From: Pedobacter sp. FW305-3-2-15-E-R2A2
GTDB lineage: Bacteria; Bacteroidota; Bacteroidia; Sphingobacteriales; Sphingobacteriaceae
Direction: 5' to 3'
Length of the DNA: 64,000 bases
Assembly (NCBI RefSeq): GCF_038446955.1
Contig: NZ_CP151803.1
Coordinates: 620,001 to 684,000, forward strand
Under the pieces are notes generated by a model. It saw only the letters and a list, made by a program, of their open reading frames with translations. It was not told the origin of the DNA and ran no database searches. This document shows positions 46,857 through 56,618 of the stretch, one piece after another. Each line of letters begins with the position of its first letter. The first letter of the stretch is position 1. Position numbers and translations under genes: made by a program.

Positions 46857-47446
46857 ATGGATATCAAATTGTTTGAAAGCAAGCGAATTCGTTCAGAGTG
46901 GAGTGAAACTGATCAGAAGTGGTATTTTTCTATTGTTGATGTCATTGGAACATTGACAGATAGTGGAAATCCACAAGTGTACTGGAGGGTGCTTAAAAAA
47001 AGGCTTTCGGATGAAGGGAATCAAACCGTTACAAATTGTAACGGTTTGAAAATGGTAGCTGCGGATGGAAAAATGCGAATGACTGATGTTGCAGATACGG
47101 AACAATTACTTCGTTTAATCCAATCTATCCCCTCGCCGAAGGCCGAACCATTTAAAATGTGGTTAGCCAAAGTGGGTTACGAGCGGATGCAGGAAATCTC
47201 CGATCCGGAGCAAAGCCTGGATAGGGCCAGAGAAAACTGGCAGAAAGCCGGCAGAACTGAGAAATGGATTCAGCAGCGCATGTCTGGGCAGGAAACCCGG
47301 AATAAGTTAACTGATTATTGGCAGGAGCATGGTGTACAAAAAGGAGATGAGTTTGTACTGCTACCAATATTATTCATCAGGAATGGACCGGTATGACGGT
47401 AAATACCCATAAAGATGTGAAAGGTCTGGAAAGACATAACCTAATA
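46857..47446 (+). pseudogene. Broken BRO/phage-antirepressor-like gene
   Basis: The N-terminal BRO-N type domain is intact (MDIKLFESKRIRSEWSE, WYFSIVDVIGTLTDSGNPQV, YWRVLKKRL), as is the middle (ARENWQKAGRTEKWIQQRMS, then NKLTDYWQEHGV). After GDEF (about 47352) a frameshift leaves the wrong frame, which stops at 47396. The shifted frame goes on with ATNIIHQEWTGMTVNTHKDV, the expected family sequence, until about 47446, where it runs into the scar repeat. The gene is therefore frameshifted and also cut at its 3' end. BRO-type genes are common in phages and mobile elements. Confidence 0.8.
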
Positions 47447-47449
47447 AGA

Positions 47450-47510
47450 TTTTTTTGTGTTCAGTCTATAGTGGAGCACAAAAAAGTCTTAGAGATTTCT
47501 CTAAGCTTTT
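47450..47510 (-). repeat. Scar repeat, copy B, with terminator
   Basis: Shares TTTTTTG, GTTCAGT, GGAGCACA, an A run and CTTAGAGA with copy A in the same order. It forms a hairpin (CTTAGAGA with TCTCTAAG) that ends the minus-strand gene at 47509 and overlaps its stop codon. It begins exactly where the BRO-like sequence breaks off. Confidence 0.6.
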
Positions 47511-48981
47511 ACAATTTTATCTCGCCCTGCATCTGAAATAAACCTCCTAATTTCATCCCAACCTGAAAGTTCCTGATCTCAGTATTGTCATTGTTGAGAA
47601 ACATCGGGATTGAAAACCGGCCGTTGGCAACTACATCATTAATTAGCCTGATTTTGAGTATATGTCCTGATATATTCCCATCCTCCAATAGGTTCATATC
47701 ATGGATTTCTTCCAGTATTCCAATAAAATCGTAGACACCAAGTTCTCCCAACGCTTTATGTGGCATGTACATGGTGAAGTCTTTACTAAAATCAGGAGCG
47801 CTGTCCGAATGCATTTCTTCTTCTGTTACTTCTGATAAATATAGAATAATCCCACTCAACGAGATATTTAGATTTGAATGTGAATGATAAATAGCTTTCT
47901 TTTCAGCGTAATCGGTAGCAAAATAGGTCATTGCGAAAGTATCGCTGCTGCCACCACTAATCACGGCTTCCAGACCACCTGCGTTAATCCACTCTGCAAT
48001 GAATTGATTTTTTACGTTAATAAATTCAGGATTTGTAAGTACAGGGAAAAAGGTAGTTCTGGATTGGTCTTTTTTCTGAATTGCTCTGAAAATGACTTCA
48101 TTATATTTGAGCCCGGAAATTATCAATTCATCTGTGGATGTTTCCGGAAGCTGAATCATAGCCAGTGCTGCATATTCCATTACCACATTTTGTTGACTTT
48201 TATTTAATCTGTCAAATCCGAAGATACCAGACCACATATGTCCTAAACTTCCATTGTTAACCTTTTTGATCGTCAATCCGAATTCATTTTCAGAAATTTC
48301 AGGTTTAATTTCAACCCGTTCCTGGAAATAGTTCTTAGCCTCATCTAGCTCAGTAGATAATATGCTTGCATTCTGCTCATCTGAAAAAAAGCTGAACCCT
48401 CTATATGTTACCGCATTATTCTCAATTGAATAAGGAAAGCCAATGGAGCCCTTTGGACCATTAACAGAATTATACTTCATTGTTATAGCAGTATATTTAC
48501 TGTCTTCATGAGCAATTGCATGATTGCCATCGTTATTATATTCTGAATGATAAAACATGGCGTAAGATAATATAGTACCAGCAGACATCCTTCTTTCAAA
48601 TTCAGTTTCCATCATTTCCAATACCTCGGGGACGGTGTAATTGAAACTCATGTCTTTTGTCACATATAAATATCCCACCAGGTTGTTTTGAGTATCTTCA
48701 AAGGCAGCAATAGGTGATTGGTTATCTCTGAACATCATAGATGTAAAAAGAACTACATACTCCCGATATTTATATATGAGTTGAAATTGTTCTTCCGAAG
48801 CAGGTTGAAAAATACCTGTCGACTGACTTAATGTTGATGCGTTAAGTCTATCAGCATACATCTCATTTATTGATTTTTTAGGTTGAGAATTTACACTTAG
48901 AGCAGATCTGTTTTCCGCTAATACTGATTGTTCTTCCTGATTTATTTTCTTTTTGGTTTTAAAAAAATCGAATATGCCCAT
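47509..48981 (-). CDS. Cytoplasmic protein of unknown function
   Basis: A 490-residue protein with no signal peptide or membrane helix. It begins MGIFDFFKTKKKINQEEQ, a start style shared by several uncharacterised cytoplasmic families. The body is mixed alpha/beta with no motif I can name. The segment LFTSMMFRDNQSPIAAFEDT and the region LPETSTDELIISGLKYNEVI look well-folded, so it is a real gene. It sits between the scar repeats and the thioredoxin relic, so it may be accessory DNA, but its codon use looks like the rest of the chromosome. Confidence 0.85.
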   Translation of the reverse strand: MGIFDFFKTKKKINQEEQSVLAENRSALSVNSQPKKSINEMYADRLNASTLSQSTGIFQPASEEQFQLIYKYREYVVLFTSMMFRDNQSPIAAFEDTQNNLVGYLYVTKDMSFNYTVPEVLEMMETEFERRMSAGTILSYAMFYHSEYNNDGNHAIAHEDSKYTAITMKYNSVNGPKGSIGFPYSIENNAVTYRGFSFFSDEQNASILSTELDEAKNYFQERVEIKPEISENEFGLTIKKVNNGSLGHMWSGIFGFDRLNKSQQNVVMEYAALAMIQLPETSTDELIISGLKYNEVIFRAIQKKDQSRTTFFPVLTNPEFINVKNQFIAEWINAGGLEAVISGGSSDTFAMTYFATDYAEKKAIYHSHSNLNISLSGIILYLSEVTEEEMHSDSAPDFSKDFTMYMPHKALGELGVYDFIGILEEIHDMNLLEDGNISGHILKIRLINDVVANGRFSIPMFLNNDNTEIRNFQVGMKLGGLFQMQGEIKL

Positions 48982-49502
48982 AGATTCTAAATATCTGATA
49001 ATGCAAAGTATGAACTTATTTTTTATACAGTGGAGCCCGTTTCAATAAATATTCCAGCGGACTGGTATGGGTTTACCTTATTTTTTGTCGATTTTCAGCA
49101 GGGAGATTTTGCTAGCTCAAAGTTTGGATCCTAGTATTGAACGTTTGTGTAACTAATTTGCTGATTATGAACAAACAAAACTTTTAACCTGAACAATACT
49201 TTTAAAATAGGTAAAAGATTTGAGATCATAATTTTGACTTGTACATAGACACGGTAGACCCAGTTACTAAACGACCTCCGGCAGTTTCTGCATTTGGTGC
49301 AAAATGTATTCCTGCAAAGTTTGTGATAGATGGTAAAGGTCAAATACGTTTTAAAGTGGAAGGTTTTGAAGGTAACTTTAAATAGTAATTTTTATGATAT
49401 GTCTACACTTGCCAGCAAAAAAAAAGCATCCTGAATCAGCGCAATATTTGAACTGGTGTCGTTCTCATTGGATGTCGTTTTTTTTTATACTTTTACTTCC
49501 CT
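48982..49502. other. Intergenic region with a gene relic
   Basis: Apart from the thioredoxin-fold fragment at 49224-49385, no gene is seen. The final 120 bases should hold the promoter of the sigma gene; TACTTTTA at 49488-49495 resembles a -7 element, but the upstream box is weak. Confidence 0.4.
49224..49385 (+). pseudogene. C-terminal relic of a thioredoxin-fold (TlpA-like) gene
   Basis: A frame without a start codon encodes DTVDPVTKRPPAVSAFGAKC, then IPAKFVIDGKGQIRFKVEGF and a stop. This is the last beta-strand unit of TlpA/redoxin proteins (the cis-Pro loop IPxKFVID). The frame has a stop just before it, and no catalytic CxxC part is found upstream. It is a leftover of a gene cut by rearrangement. 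Confidence 0.7.
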
Positions 49503-50087
49503 ATGAGCAACCGGCATAACCATACCGATGAAGAACTGATCATCCTATATAAGGAAAACGATGTTGTTGCTTTCCGGGAAATTTATGTCAGGTATTGGTA
49601 TGAGTTGTATCTGATCACCAATAAAAGATTGAGATCCAAAGAAGCATCGGAAGAAATTATCCAGAATTTCTTTACTATATTCTGGACCAATCGGAAAAAG
49701 ATCAATATCAGGAGTTCACTGAGGGCTTATCTCCATACGTCTATCCGCTATTCGGTTATTGATCATCTGGCTAAGGAGGCTACAAAAAATAACTATCTGG
49801 AATTGCTTTCTTTTAATTATAAGGACACCGCCAATACCACTGAAGAAACAATCTTCTTACACGAGGTAGAAGAGGGGATTAGTTTTGTCATGTCGAAATT
49901 GCCCGCCAAATGTCGAAGGGTATTTGAACTCAGCAGGCAGCAGCATAAATCAAATAAGGAAATTGCTGAATTATTGGGGCTCTCTGAAAAAACCGTAGAG
50001 AACCATATTACAAATGCTTTGAAACTTTTCAGGGTACATTTTAAGGAGATGCTCATCGCTTCATCCTTCGCCTGGTTATTATTTTAG
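49503..50087 (+). CDS. ECF sigma factor, FecI type
   Basis: A 194-residue sigma factor of the group that controls polysaccharide loci in Bacteroidota. Region 2: ELIILYKENDVVAFREIYVR, then EEIIQNFFTIFWTNRKKI. Region 4 helix-turn-helix: HKSNKEIAELLGLSEKTVEN. It lies 90 bases ahead of the FecR gene and an STN-bearing SusC, so it is probably activated when the receptor binds its glycan and frees it from FecR. The likely target is the locus itself. Confidence 0.95.
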   Translation: MSNRHNHTDEELIILYKENDVVAFREIYVRYWYELYLITNKRLRSKEASEEIIQNFFTIFWTNRKKINIRSSLRAYLHTSIRYSVIDHLAKEATKNNYLELLSFNYKDTANTTEETIFLHEVEEGISFVMSKLPAKCRRVFELSRQQHKSNKEIAELLGLSEKTVENHITNALKLFRVHFKEMLIASSFAWLLF

Positions 50088-50177
50088 GCCCCCCTTCATC
50101 TTTTTTTATTTTTTTTTGGGGGCAACTGCCTGTCCGGCCGACTATATCATTAACCAACCAAATATAAATAAACCATT

Positions 50178-51341
50178 ATGGGCAAATCAATTACTGTGTC
50201 CTTGCTTAAAAAATATCTTTCAGGTAGCTGCACTGCCAGTGAGACAGAACAGGTTAATCGTTGGTTTGACAGCATGGATGGGGTTCCGGAACATATTGCG
50301 GGGCTGTCAGAAGAGGAGCGGATGTTAATGGAAGACAGGGTTTTTGAACGCATTCTACATCACATAGAGAAAGAAGAGCAGACCAGTACATATTCATTGC
50401 CAAAAAAATCAATTTATTCATGGAAAGGACTGACGGTTGCTGCATCTCTGTTGTTGTTCCTGAGTTTGGTTGTTCTTTGGATGCAGCATCCTTCCTCGCT
50501 TTCCCCGAAGCAAATTACCAAATCAGCTGAATCAACAAATATTAAACCCGGAGGCAATAAGGCGGTGCTCACACTCAGCGACGGGTCGTCTTTGGTACTG
50601 GCTGACGCAAGCTTGGGTACTGTGGCTGATCAGCAAAATGTAAGTGTGATAAAAACTGCTGAGGGAGAGCTGAGTTATCAAAAAGGCACCGCAAACAATT
50701 CTTCAGAAATAGTATACAATACCATCACCACACCGGTGGGAGGGAAATACAGTGTCGTATTGCCTGATGGCAGTAAGGTCTGGCTAAATTCCAAGTCCAG
50801 TTTAAGGTTTCCTACTTCATTTACAGGACCTGAAAGAAAGGTACAAATGACTGGTGAGGTGTATTTTGAAATTGCCAGGAATCCGAAGCAGCCTTTTAAA
50901 GTACTATCCCGGGGAACACAAATCAGTGTGTTGGGAACACATTTTAATGTGATGGCCTATGAAGACGAAACCGAGGAAAAAACAACACTGTTAGAAGGCA
51001 GTATCCATCTTTCTTCGGGGAAATTTTCTAAGCTTTTGAAACCCGGACAACAAGCTGCTGTAGATGCATCCGGCATACAGGTTAATCAGCACGTCGATCT
51101 GCAGGAAGTAATGGCCTGGAGAAACAACCTGTTTATTTTTAAAGACATGGAAATCAAAGAAATTGCCCGACAAATATCCAGATGGTATGATGTTCAGGTT
51201 GTATTTAAAAGCACGACTTCAAAAATACCTTACACGGGTACGATATCTAAAGATGTTGAACTTTCAGAGCTCCTGAGCATGCTTCAGTTTACAGGGCTAA
51301 AATACGAATTGAACAACCGTCTGCTCACCATTATTGAATAA
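50178..51341 (+). CDS. FecR-type anti-sigma factor
   Basis: A 387-residue single-pass membrane protein. The cytoplasmic N-terminus (about 80 residues) is followed by one membrane helix (GLTVAASLLLFLSLVVLWMQ, about residues 87-106). The periplasmic FecR domain is seen (NTITTPVGGKYSVVLPDGSK, then VWLNSKSSLRFP) and a C-terminal DUF4974-like end (KEIARQISRWYDVQVVFKS). The pairing with the sigma gene and the downstream SusC gives the sensing chain: receptor STN domain, FecR periplasmic part, sigma factor. Confidence 0.95.
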   Translation: MGKSITVSLLKKYLSGSCTASETEQVNRWFDSMDGVPEHIAGLSEEERMLMEDRVFERILHHIEKEEQTSTYSLPKKSIYSWKGLTVAASLLLFLSLVVLWMQHPSSLSPKQITKSAESTNIKPGGNKAVLTLSDGSSLVLADASLGTVADQQNVSVIKTAEGELSYQKGTANNSSEIVYNTITTPVGGKYSVVLPDGSKVWLNSKSSLRFPTSFTGPERKVQMTGEVYFEIARNPKQPFKVLSRGTQISVLGTHFNVMAYEDETEEKTTLLEGSIHLSSGKFSKLLKPGQQAAVDASGIQVNQHVDLQEVMAWRNNLFIFKDMEIKEIARQISRWYDVQVVFKSTTSKIPYTGTISKDVELSELLSMLQFTGLKYELNNRLLTIIE

Positions 51342-51445
51342 TACGTAAAACCGGCTACACTAAATTTTTAACCAAATAAACAACCAGATATGAAACAATA
51401 CTACAACACAGTATAATGAATCGGCGTAGCCATTTAAAAAAAAGA

Positions 51446-51472
51446 ACCGGATAGTGTTTGCAGCACATCCGG
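51446..51472 (+). promoter_or_regulatory. Hairpin in the fecR-susC spacer
   Basis: ACCGGAT (51446-51452) and ATCCGGT (51466-51472) pair, extended by GTG/CAC inside after one bulged base. No T run follows. It lies 67 bases ahead of the SusC start and could set expression of the receptor relative to the regulators. Confidence 0.5.
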
Positions 51473-51538
51473 TCATTGTAAAGGTTACCTACAAGCCAAT
51501 GAGACGACATTATAATTTAACCCAAACTCCATAAAGAT

Positions 51539-54500
51539 ATGAATTTATTTTTTAGGATCAGGCAGGTATTGTGCTGTGATCCTTACCAAATCCTCTTGAG
51601 AATGAGACTCACTGTGCTTTTTTTTATTCTTGCCCTGATGCAGGTTAGCGCTAGTAGCTTTAGTCAGAATTTGACGCTTAAACAAACCAATGCAGACATC
51701 GTTTCTGTCCTGAAGCAAATTGAAAAACAAAGTGGTTATCATTTGCTTTTCAGGCCTGCCGATATTGACGAGAAATATAGAATCAATGTAAATGTCACCG
51801 ATATGCCTCTCGAACAGGCAATGGGGATGATCTTAAGAAACACAAACCTTGATTTCAAGATCATTAAAAAAACCATCATTCTCAAAAAGACAGCGTACTT
51901 TCCGGCGCTGAACAGTCAAATTCAGGAGACCGAAATTTCCGGTACCGTGAGCGATGAGAAGGGGGTAACCCTGCCCGGAGTTGCGGTCAGGGTGAAGGAC
52001 TCAAAGGTCGCTACAGTAACTGATATCAACGGAACGTATAAGATCTCGGTTCCATCAGCTGGCGGAGTGCTCCTGTTTTCATTCGTCGGCATGGAGACAC
52101 AAGAAATCCCGGCTGGTAAAAAGAACGTACTGAATGTGGTGCTAAAGCCGCAAACGACCTTGCTGAGTGACGTGGTAGTGATTGGTTACGGAACTCAAAA
52201 GCGCAGCGATATTAACGGATCGATCTCTTCTGTAAAAGCTGCTGATATTGCAAATGTACCTCAGGTAAGCATCGATCAGATGTTACAGGGCAGGGCTTCC
52301 GGACTAACCATCTCCCAGAATTCAGGGGCACCCGGCAGCAATACTTCGGTCCGTGTACGCGGGGTGACTTCCTTAAGTGGTAGCAATGAACCCTTATATG
52401 TGATAGATGGCGTGCCGATCTCAGGTGATGCGAGTAACCAGAGTACAAGCGGTCGCTCGCCCTTACAGGCTTCCTCCTCAAATGCGAATTCACAGACCAC
52501 CGTCAGCCCTCTATCACTGATCAATCCAAATGACATTGAGTCGATTGATGTATTAAAAGATGCATCTGCAACGGCGATCTATGGAAACAGGGCATCCAAC
52601 GGGGTGATCATCATCACGACCAAACGTGGTAAAAGTGGCAATGCGGTCATTAGCTACGATGGTTATGCAGGTTTTCAAAAGGTAGCAAAGTATATGGATG
52701 TAATGAACCTTAAACAATATGCGACACTCCAGAACGCTTTAGGGGATATTTATGGAACCGGAAGAAGAGTTGAATTTGCAGACCCTTCCGTATTGGGAGA
52801 AGGTACAAACTGGCAGAAGGAAATCTTCAGAACTGCCCCGCAGCAAAGTCATCAGGTTTCCGTTTCCGGTGGTAAAGAAGGAATGAATTACTACATCTCA
52901 GGTGGATACCTCGGACAAGACGGGACGGTGATTGGTTCTGATTTTCGCCGCTATAGCCTTCGCACGAATGTGGATGCCCAGGTTAAGGAATGGTTTAAAG
53001 TGGGAATTACCCTGACCGCAAACCGCTCAGCAGAAAATGTAATTACCAGCGACAACAATGGCATCATTTACAATGCGCTGTTACAGGGACCAGACCTTGC
53101 AGTAACCAATCTTGACGGAACGTATACCGGGCCTCCGGCATCAGATCCTTTGGCTGCCGCAGCTGCATTAAACCCGGTTGCACAGGCACAGCAGATCAAA
53201 AACAAACTGAAGAGGAGCAACATCAATACAAATATCTATAATGAATTAAAGTTCTTTAAACCGCTTTCCTTAAGGTCAGAACTGGGCGGTGATTTTAATT
53301 TCTCAGATAACAACGTTTTCACCCCAAGCTATTCATGGGGCCGTTTTACCAATCCAACGGCTTCCTTAAAGGAACGCCATCAGCAAAGTACATTTCTGAT
53401 CTGGAAAGAATACCTGAACTATAACCAGACCTTTGGAGCTAAACATAATTTGAATGCGATCTTAGGTTATGAAGTTCAGGAAGCGACCTGGAGAGGGATC
53501 GAAGGAGGACGCCAGGGCTTTTACAGCAATGATGTGCAGTCGCTGAACTTAGGGCAGGCCATAACTGCAACCAATGATGAATACATTGGTACACAGCGGC
53601 AGGAATCGATATATGCCCGTGCCATTTATACTTATGGTTCAAAGTACAGCCTGACCTCCACGATCCGGAGAGATAAGACATCCAAGTTTGCGGAGGGCTC
53701 CCAGACGGGCTATTTCCCTTCCTTTGCCGCTTCCTGGAAATTATCTGAGGAATCATTTATGAAAAAGATCAATACGGTGGTAAGCGGGGTTAAAATCCGC
53801 CTTGGGTATGGGGAAGTAGGTAACCAGGACATCCCTAATTACCTGTACAGTTCTTTATTGAGGTCATCTCAAACCGGGTTGGGCACAGGTTTCCTTGCCG
53901 GACGAATTGACAATAAGGCATTAAAGTGGCAAACCTCAGTTCAATATAACGGCGGAATTGACATGAGCTTCCTGAACGGAAAGATCAATACCAGTTTCGA
54001 CCTTTATAAAAAGACATCGAAGGATTTCCTGTTTCAACTGACACTTCCTGCATACCTTGTAGGCGGACCTGATTACCTGGGTGGCATCAACCCACCTTAT
54101 GTGAATCTTGGGAAGATCAATAACGTAGGTTTTGATCTGAGCGTCAATTCACAAAATATCAGTAATGATCATTTTAAATGGAGTACAAGTGTAGTTTTCT
54201 CTCATTATAAAAACTCGGTAGAAGAACTGGGCAATGGCCTTACTGAACTTTTCGGAACGGTAACCAATGCCTACCTGCAAACACCGGTAACACGTACTGT
54301 GGTAGGTGGCTCAGTTGGTGAGTTCTATGGTTATAAAGTAAAAGACATTTTTAAAACACAGGAACAACTTCAGTCTGCACCTGTTCAATTTGGCCGTGGC
54401 ATAGCGAACAACAGCAACAGCACCTGGCTGGGGGATATTCAATATGTGGATGTAAACGGTGATGGCAAAATAGACGATAAGGACCGTACTGAGATTGGGA

Positions 54501-55012
54501 ACCCGAACCCGAAATTTACCTATGGCATTACCAATACCTTCAATTATAAATCCTTTGATTTTACGGTATTTTTAAACGGATCTTATGGTTCGAAAATTAT
54601 GAATTTGTTAAACAATACCATGGGTAACCTGGCGGCAGTTTATCAAAATCAATATGCTGCTTACAGCAATTTCTGGACACCTGAAAATCCGGATTCCAAT
54701 ATTCCTGCACCTAAAATCGGGATTGATAATCCAAATCTGGTAGTGTCCGACAGATATGTGGAGAGCGGATCCTTTTTAAGGATTCAAAATGTAAGCCTTG
54801 GCTACAAAGTACCTTCAGCATGGATCAAAAAATTCAAATTTACCAATCTGAAAGTGTATTCAAGTGTGCAGAACCTCTACACGTTTACCAAATACAAAGG
54901 GTACGATCCGGAAATAGGGGCAATGAATCAAAGCGCAATTCTGAATAATATCGACCTGGGCAGGTATCCGATAGCCAGGACGATCACTTTTGGAATAAAC
55001 GCACAATTTTAG
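51539..55012 (+). CDS. SusC/RagA TonB-dependent receptor with STN domain
   Basis: A 1157-residue outer membrane importer. Signal peptide about residues 22-42, then an STN domain (NADIVSVLKQIEKQSGYHLL), a carboxypeptidase-regulatory-like domain (EISGTVSDEKGVTLPGVAVR), the plug with VVVIGYGTQKRSDINGSISS and DVLKDASATAIYGNRASNGV, then the barrel ending ITFGINAQF. The STN domain is the part that signals to FecR, so this receptor is both transporter and sensor. It shares its last base region with the start of SusD. Confidence 0.97.
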   Translation: MNLFFRIRQVLCCDPYQILLRMRLTVLFFILALMQVSASSFSQNLTLKQTNADIVSVLKQIEKQSGYHLLFRPADIDEKYRINVNVTDMPLEQAMGMILRNTNLDFKIIKKTIILKKTAYFPALNSQIQETEISGTVSDEKGVTLPGVAVRVKDSKVATVTDINGTYKISVPSAGGVLLFSFVGMETQEIPAGKKNVLNVVLKPQTTLLSDVVVIGYGTQKRSDINGSISSVKAADIANVPQVSIDQMLQGRASGLTISQNSGAPGSNTSVRVRGVTSLSGSNEPLYVIDGVPISGDASNQSTSGRSPLQASSSNANSQTTVSPLSLINPNDIESIDVLKDASATAIYGNRASNGVIIITTKRGKSGNAVISYDGYAGFQKVAKYMDVMNLKQYATLQNALGDIYGTGRRVEFADPSVLGEGTNWQKEIFRTAPQQSHQVSVSGGKEGMNYYISGGYLGQDGTVIGSDFRRYSLRTNVDAQVKEWFKVGITLTANRSAENVITSDNNGIIYNALLQGPDLAVTNLDGTYTGPPASDPLAAAAALNPVAQAQQIKNKLKRSNINTNIYNELKFFKPLSLRSELGGDFNFSDNNVFTPSYSWGRFTNPTASLKERHQQSTFLIWKEYLNYNQTFGAKHNLNAILGYEVQEATWRGIEGGRQGFYSNDVQSLNLGQAITATNDEYIGTQRQESIYARAIYTYGSKYSLTSTIRRDKTSKFAEGSQTGYFPSFAASWKLSEESFMKKINTVVSGVKIRLGYGEVGNQDIPNYLYSSLLRSSQTGLGTGFLAGRIDNKALKWQTSVQYNGGIDMSFLNGKINTSFDLYKKTSKDFLFQLTLPAYLVGGPDYLGGINPPYVNLGKINNVGFDLSVNSQNISNDHFKWSTSVVFSHYKNSVEELGNGLTELFGTVTNAYLQTPVTRTVVGGSVGEFYGYKVKDIFKTQEQLQSAPVQFGRGIANNSNSTWLGDIQYVDVNGDGKIDDKDRTEIGNPNPKFTYGITNTFNYKSFDFTVFLNGSYGSKIMNLLNNTMGNLAAVYQNQYAAYSNFWTPENPDSNIPAPKIGIDNPNLVVSDRYVESGSFLRIQNVSLGYKVPSAWIKKFKFTNLKVYSSVQNLYTFTKYKGYDPEIGAMNQSAILNNIDLGRYPIARTITFGINAQF

Positions 55013-55035
55013 TGACCACAAATTATTGTAAGAAA

Positions 55036-56613
55036 ATGAAATCATATCTCATATACGCCTTTATTTTTATAGCCCTTGTCAGCAGCAGCTGTAAAAAAGA
55101 TTTTTTTAACATTCCGCCACAGGATGCGCTCAGCGCAGATAATTTTTACCAGAATGCGGAGCAGGTACAGGCCAGCACGACCGCACTGTATAATTCTCCA
55201 TGGTTTGACTGGAATGCGAAAGCCTCCTGGTGTATCTCCGAATTGCTAAGCGGCAATGCACATACCTATTCGCCCGATGTGATCAACTTTGGCAATTTCT
55301 CGGTAACCGCCGACAATACCCAGCTGCTATCGGCCTGGAATTCCATGTATAGCGTAGTTGCCCAATCAAACGCAGTGATCAATAACCTCAAAGCGAAAGT
55401 TCCTGCAAGTGTGCCGGCAGCAGTAGTAAATAATGCATTGGGTGAAGCGAGGTTCATGCGCGCTATTGCCTATTTTTACCTGGTCAGGACCTGGGGAAAT
55501 GTGCCGATCATAGAAAATAGCCTGGATCATGTCAGCAAATATCAGATCAATACCAATCCGATAACTGATATTTATCAGTTCATCATCAACGACCTTAAGT
55601 TTGCTGAAGAGAACTGCACTAAAATGATCAGAACAGGATCTGTTTCCCAAGGCAGGGTATCAAGCGGATCAGCAGCTGCATTATTGGCAAAAGTTTACCT
55701 CTACATGCGGGATTATCCCAATGCCCGCCTTAAAGCAGAACAAGTGATCAATAGTGGAGAATTCAAATTATATGGGGTAGACATTTCCGGAAAAACTTAT
55801 GCGGACTTATTTAAAACCGCCAATAACAATAATGAAGAAAGTATAGCCGCTATCCAATGGCTGGGCGGATCTTCCTATGGGCATGGAAATGCTTTGCAGT
55901 CTTTCCTGGCCTATAATTCTGAAATTACCGGTACGGGAGATGGATATGGCAGCGTTACTCCGTCAATAGATTTGTTAACTAACTATGAGCCAGGTGACCT
56001 GAGGAGAAAACCTACCGTAATGATGCAGGGCGATGTTTATCCGGAAATTAACCAGGCAAAAGGAGGTTATACTTTACCAGTTGGGGCAGTTGCACAGGGA
56101 ATGCCTGCATTTATCAAAAAGTATGTAGTAGGGACACCAGCAGACAATGGAGGTAAAGGAGCCGCTTTTTCAACTGCAAATAATACTTACCTGATGCGTT
56201 ATGCAGATGTACTTTTAATTGAGGCAGAGGCTGTTCTTGCTGGAGCAGAGCGTACTTCTGCTGCTGCTGCCCTCATCCCGTTCAATAAAATCAGACAACG
56301 GGCCGGGCTGATTCCCAAAACATCGATCTCCATTCAGGATATTTATCAGGAACGCCGGGTAGAATTTGTGTTTGAGGCAGATTATTGGTTTGATCTGGGC
56401 AGAATGGATGGGTTTAATGTGACTTCCCATCCTAAAGCGATCGCGGTTATCGCCAACCAGGAACGGGGCATTTACAGCAATACTACACCTGTAGTAATTT
56501 GGGGCCAGAAATATACGCCGACTGATGCGAATTTTCTTTTGCCATATCCAACCACAGAATCCACCCTCAACCCTAAATTATTATTGCCACCGGTACCTTA
56601 CAATTTTAAATAG
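55036..56613 (+). CDS. SusD/RagB outer membrane lipoprotein
   Basis: A 525-residue glycan-binding lid of the SusC partner. The lipobox is in FIALVSSSC followed by KKDFF. Typical SusD motifs are seen: EARFMRAIAYFYLVRTWGNV near residue 140 and an ERRVEFVFEADYWFDLGRMD end. I use the ATG at 55036, because the GTG at 55012 that overlaps the SusC stop would put 8 residues ahead of the signal peptide. The TPR-like core holds the glycan site. Confidence 0.96.
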   Translation: MKSYLIYAFIFIALVSSSCKKDFFNIPPQDALSADNFYQNAEQVQASTTALYNSPWFDWNAKASWCISELLSGNAHTYSPDVINFGNFSVTADNTQLLSAWNSMYSVVAQSNAVINNLKAKVPASVPAAVVNNALGEARFMRAIAYFYLVRTWGNVPIIENSLDHVSKYQINTNPITDIYQFIINDLKFAEENCTKMIRTGSVSQGRVSSGSAAALLAKVYLYMRDYPNARLKAEQVINSGEFKLYGVDISGKTYADLFKTANNNNEESIAAIQWLGGSSYGHGNALQSFLAYNSEITGTGDGYGSVTPSIDLLTNYEPGDLRRKPTVMMQGDVYPEINQAKGGYTLPVGAVAQGMPAFIKKYVVGTPADNGGKGAAFSTANNTYLMRYADVLLIEAEAVLAGAERTSAAAALIPFNKIRQRAGLIPKTSISIQDIYQERRVEFVFEADYWFDLGRMDGFNVTSHPKAIAVIANQERGIYSNTTPVVIWGQKYTPTDANFLLPYPTTESTLNPKLLLPPVPYNFK

Positions 56614-56618
56614 TTATT

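Noticed and set aside
51390..51454. Two tiny frames (8 and 12 codons) in the fecR-susC spacer as a leader peptide
   Set aside because: They lack a biased amino acid run and an alternative pairing scheme; the nearby hairpin has no T run.
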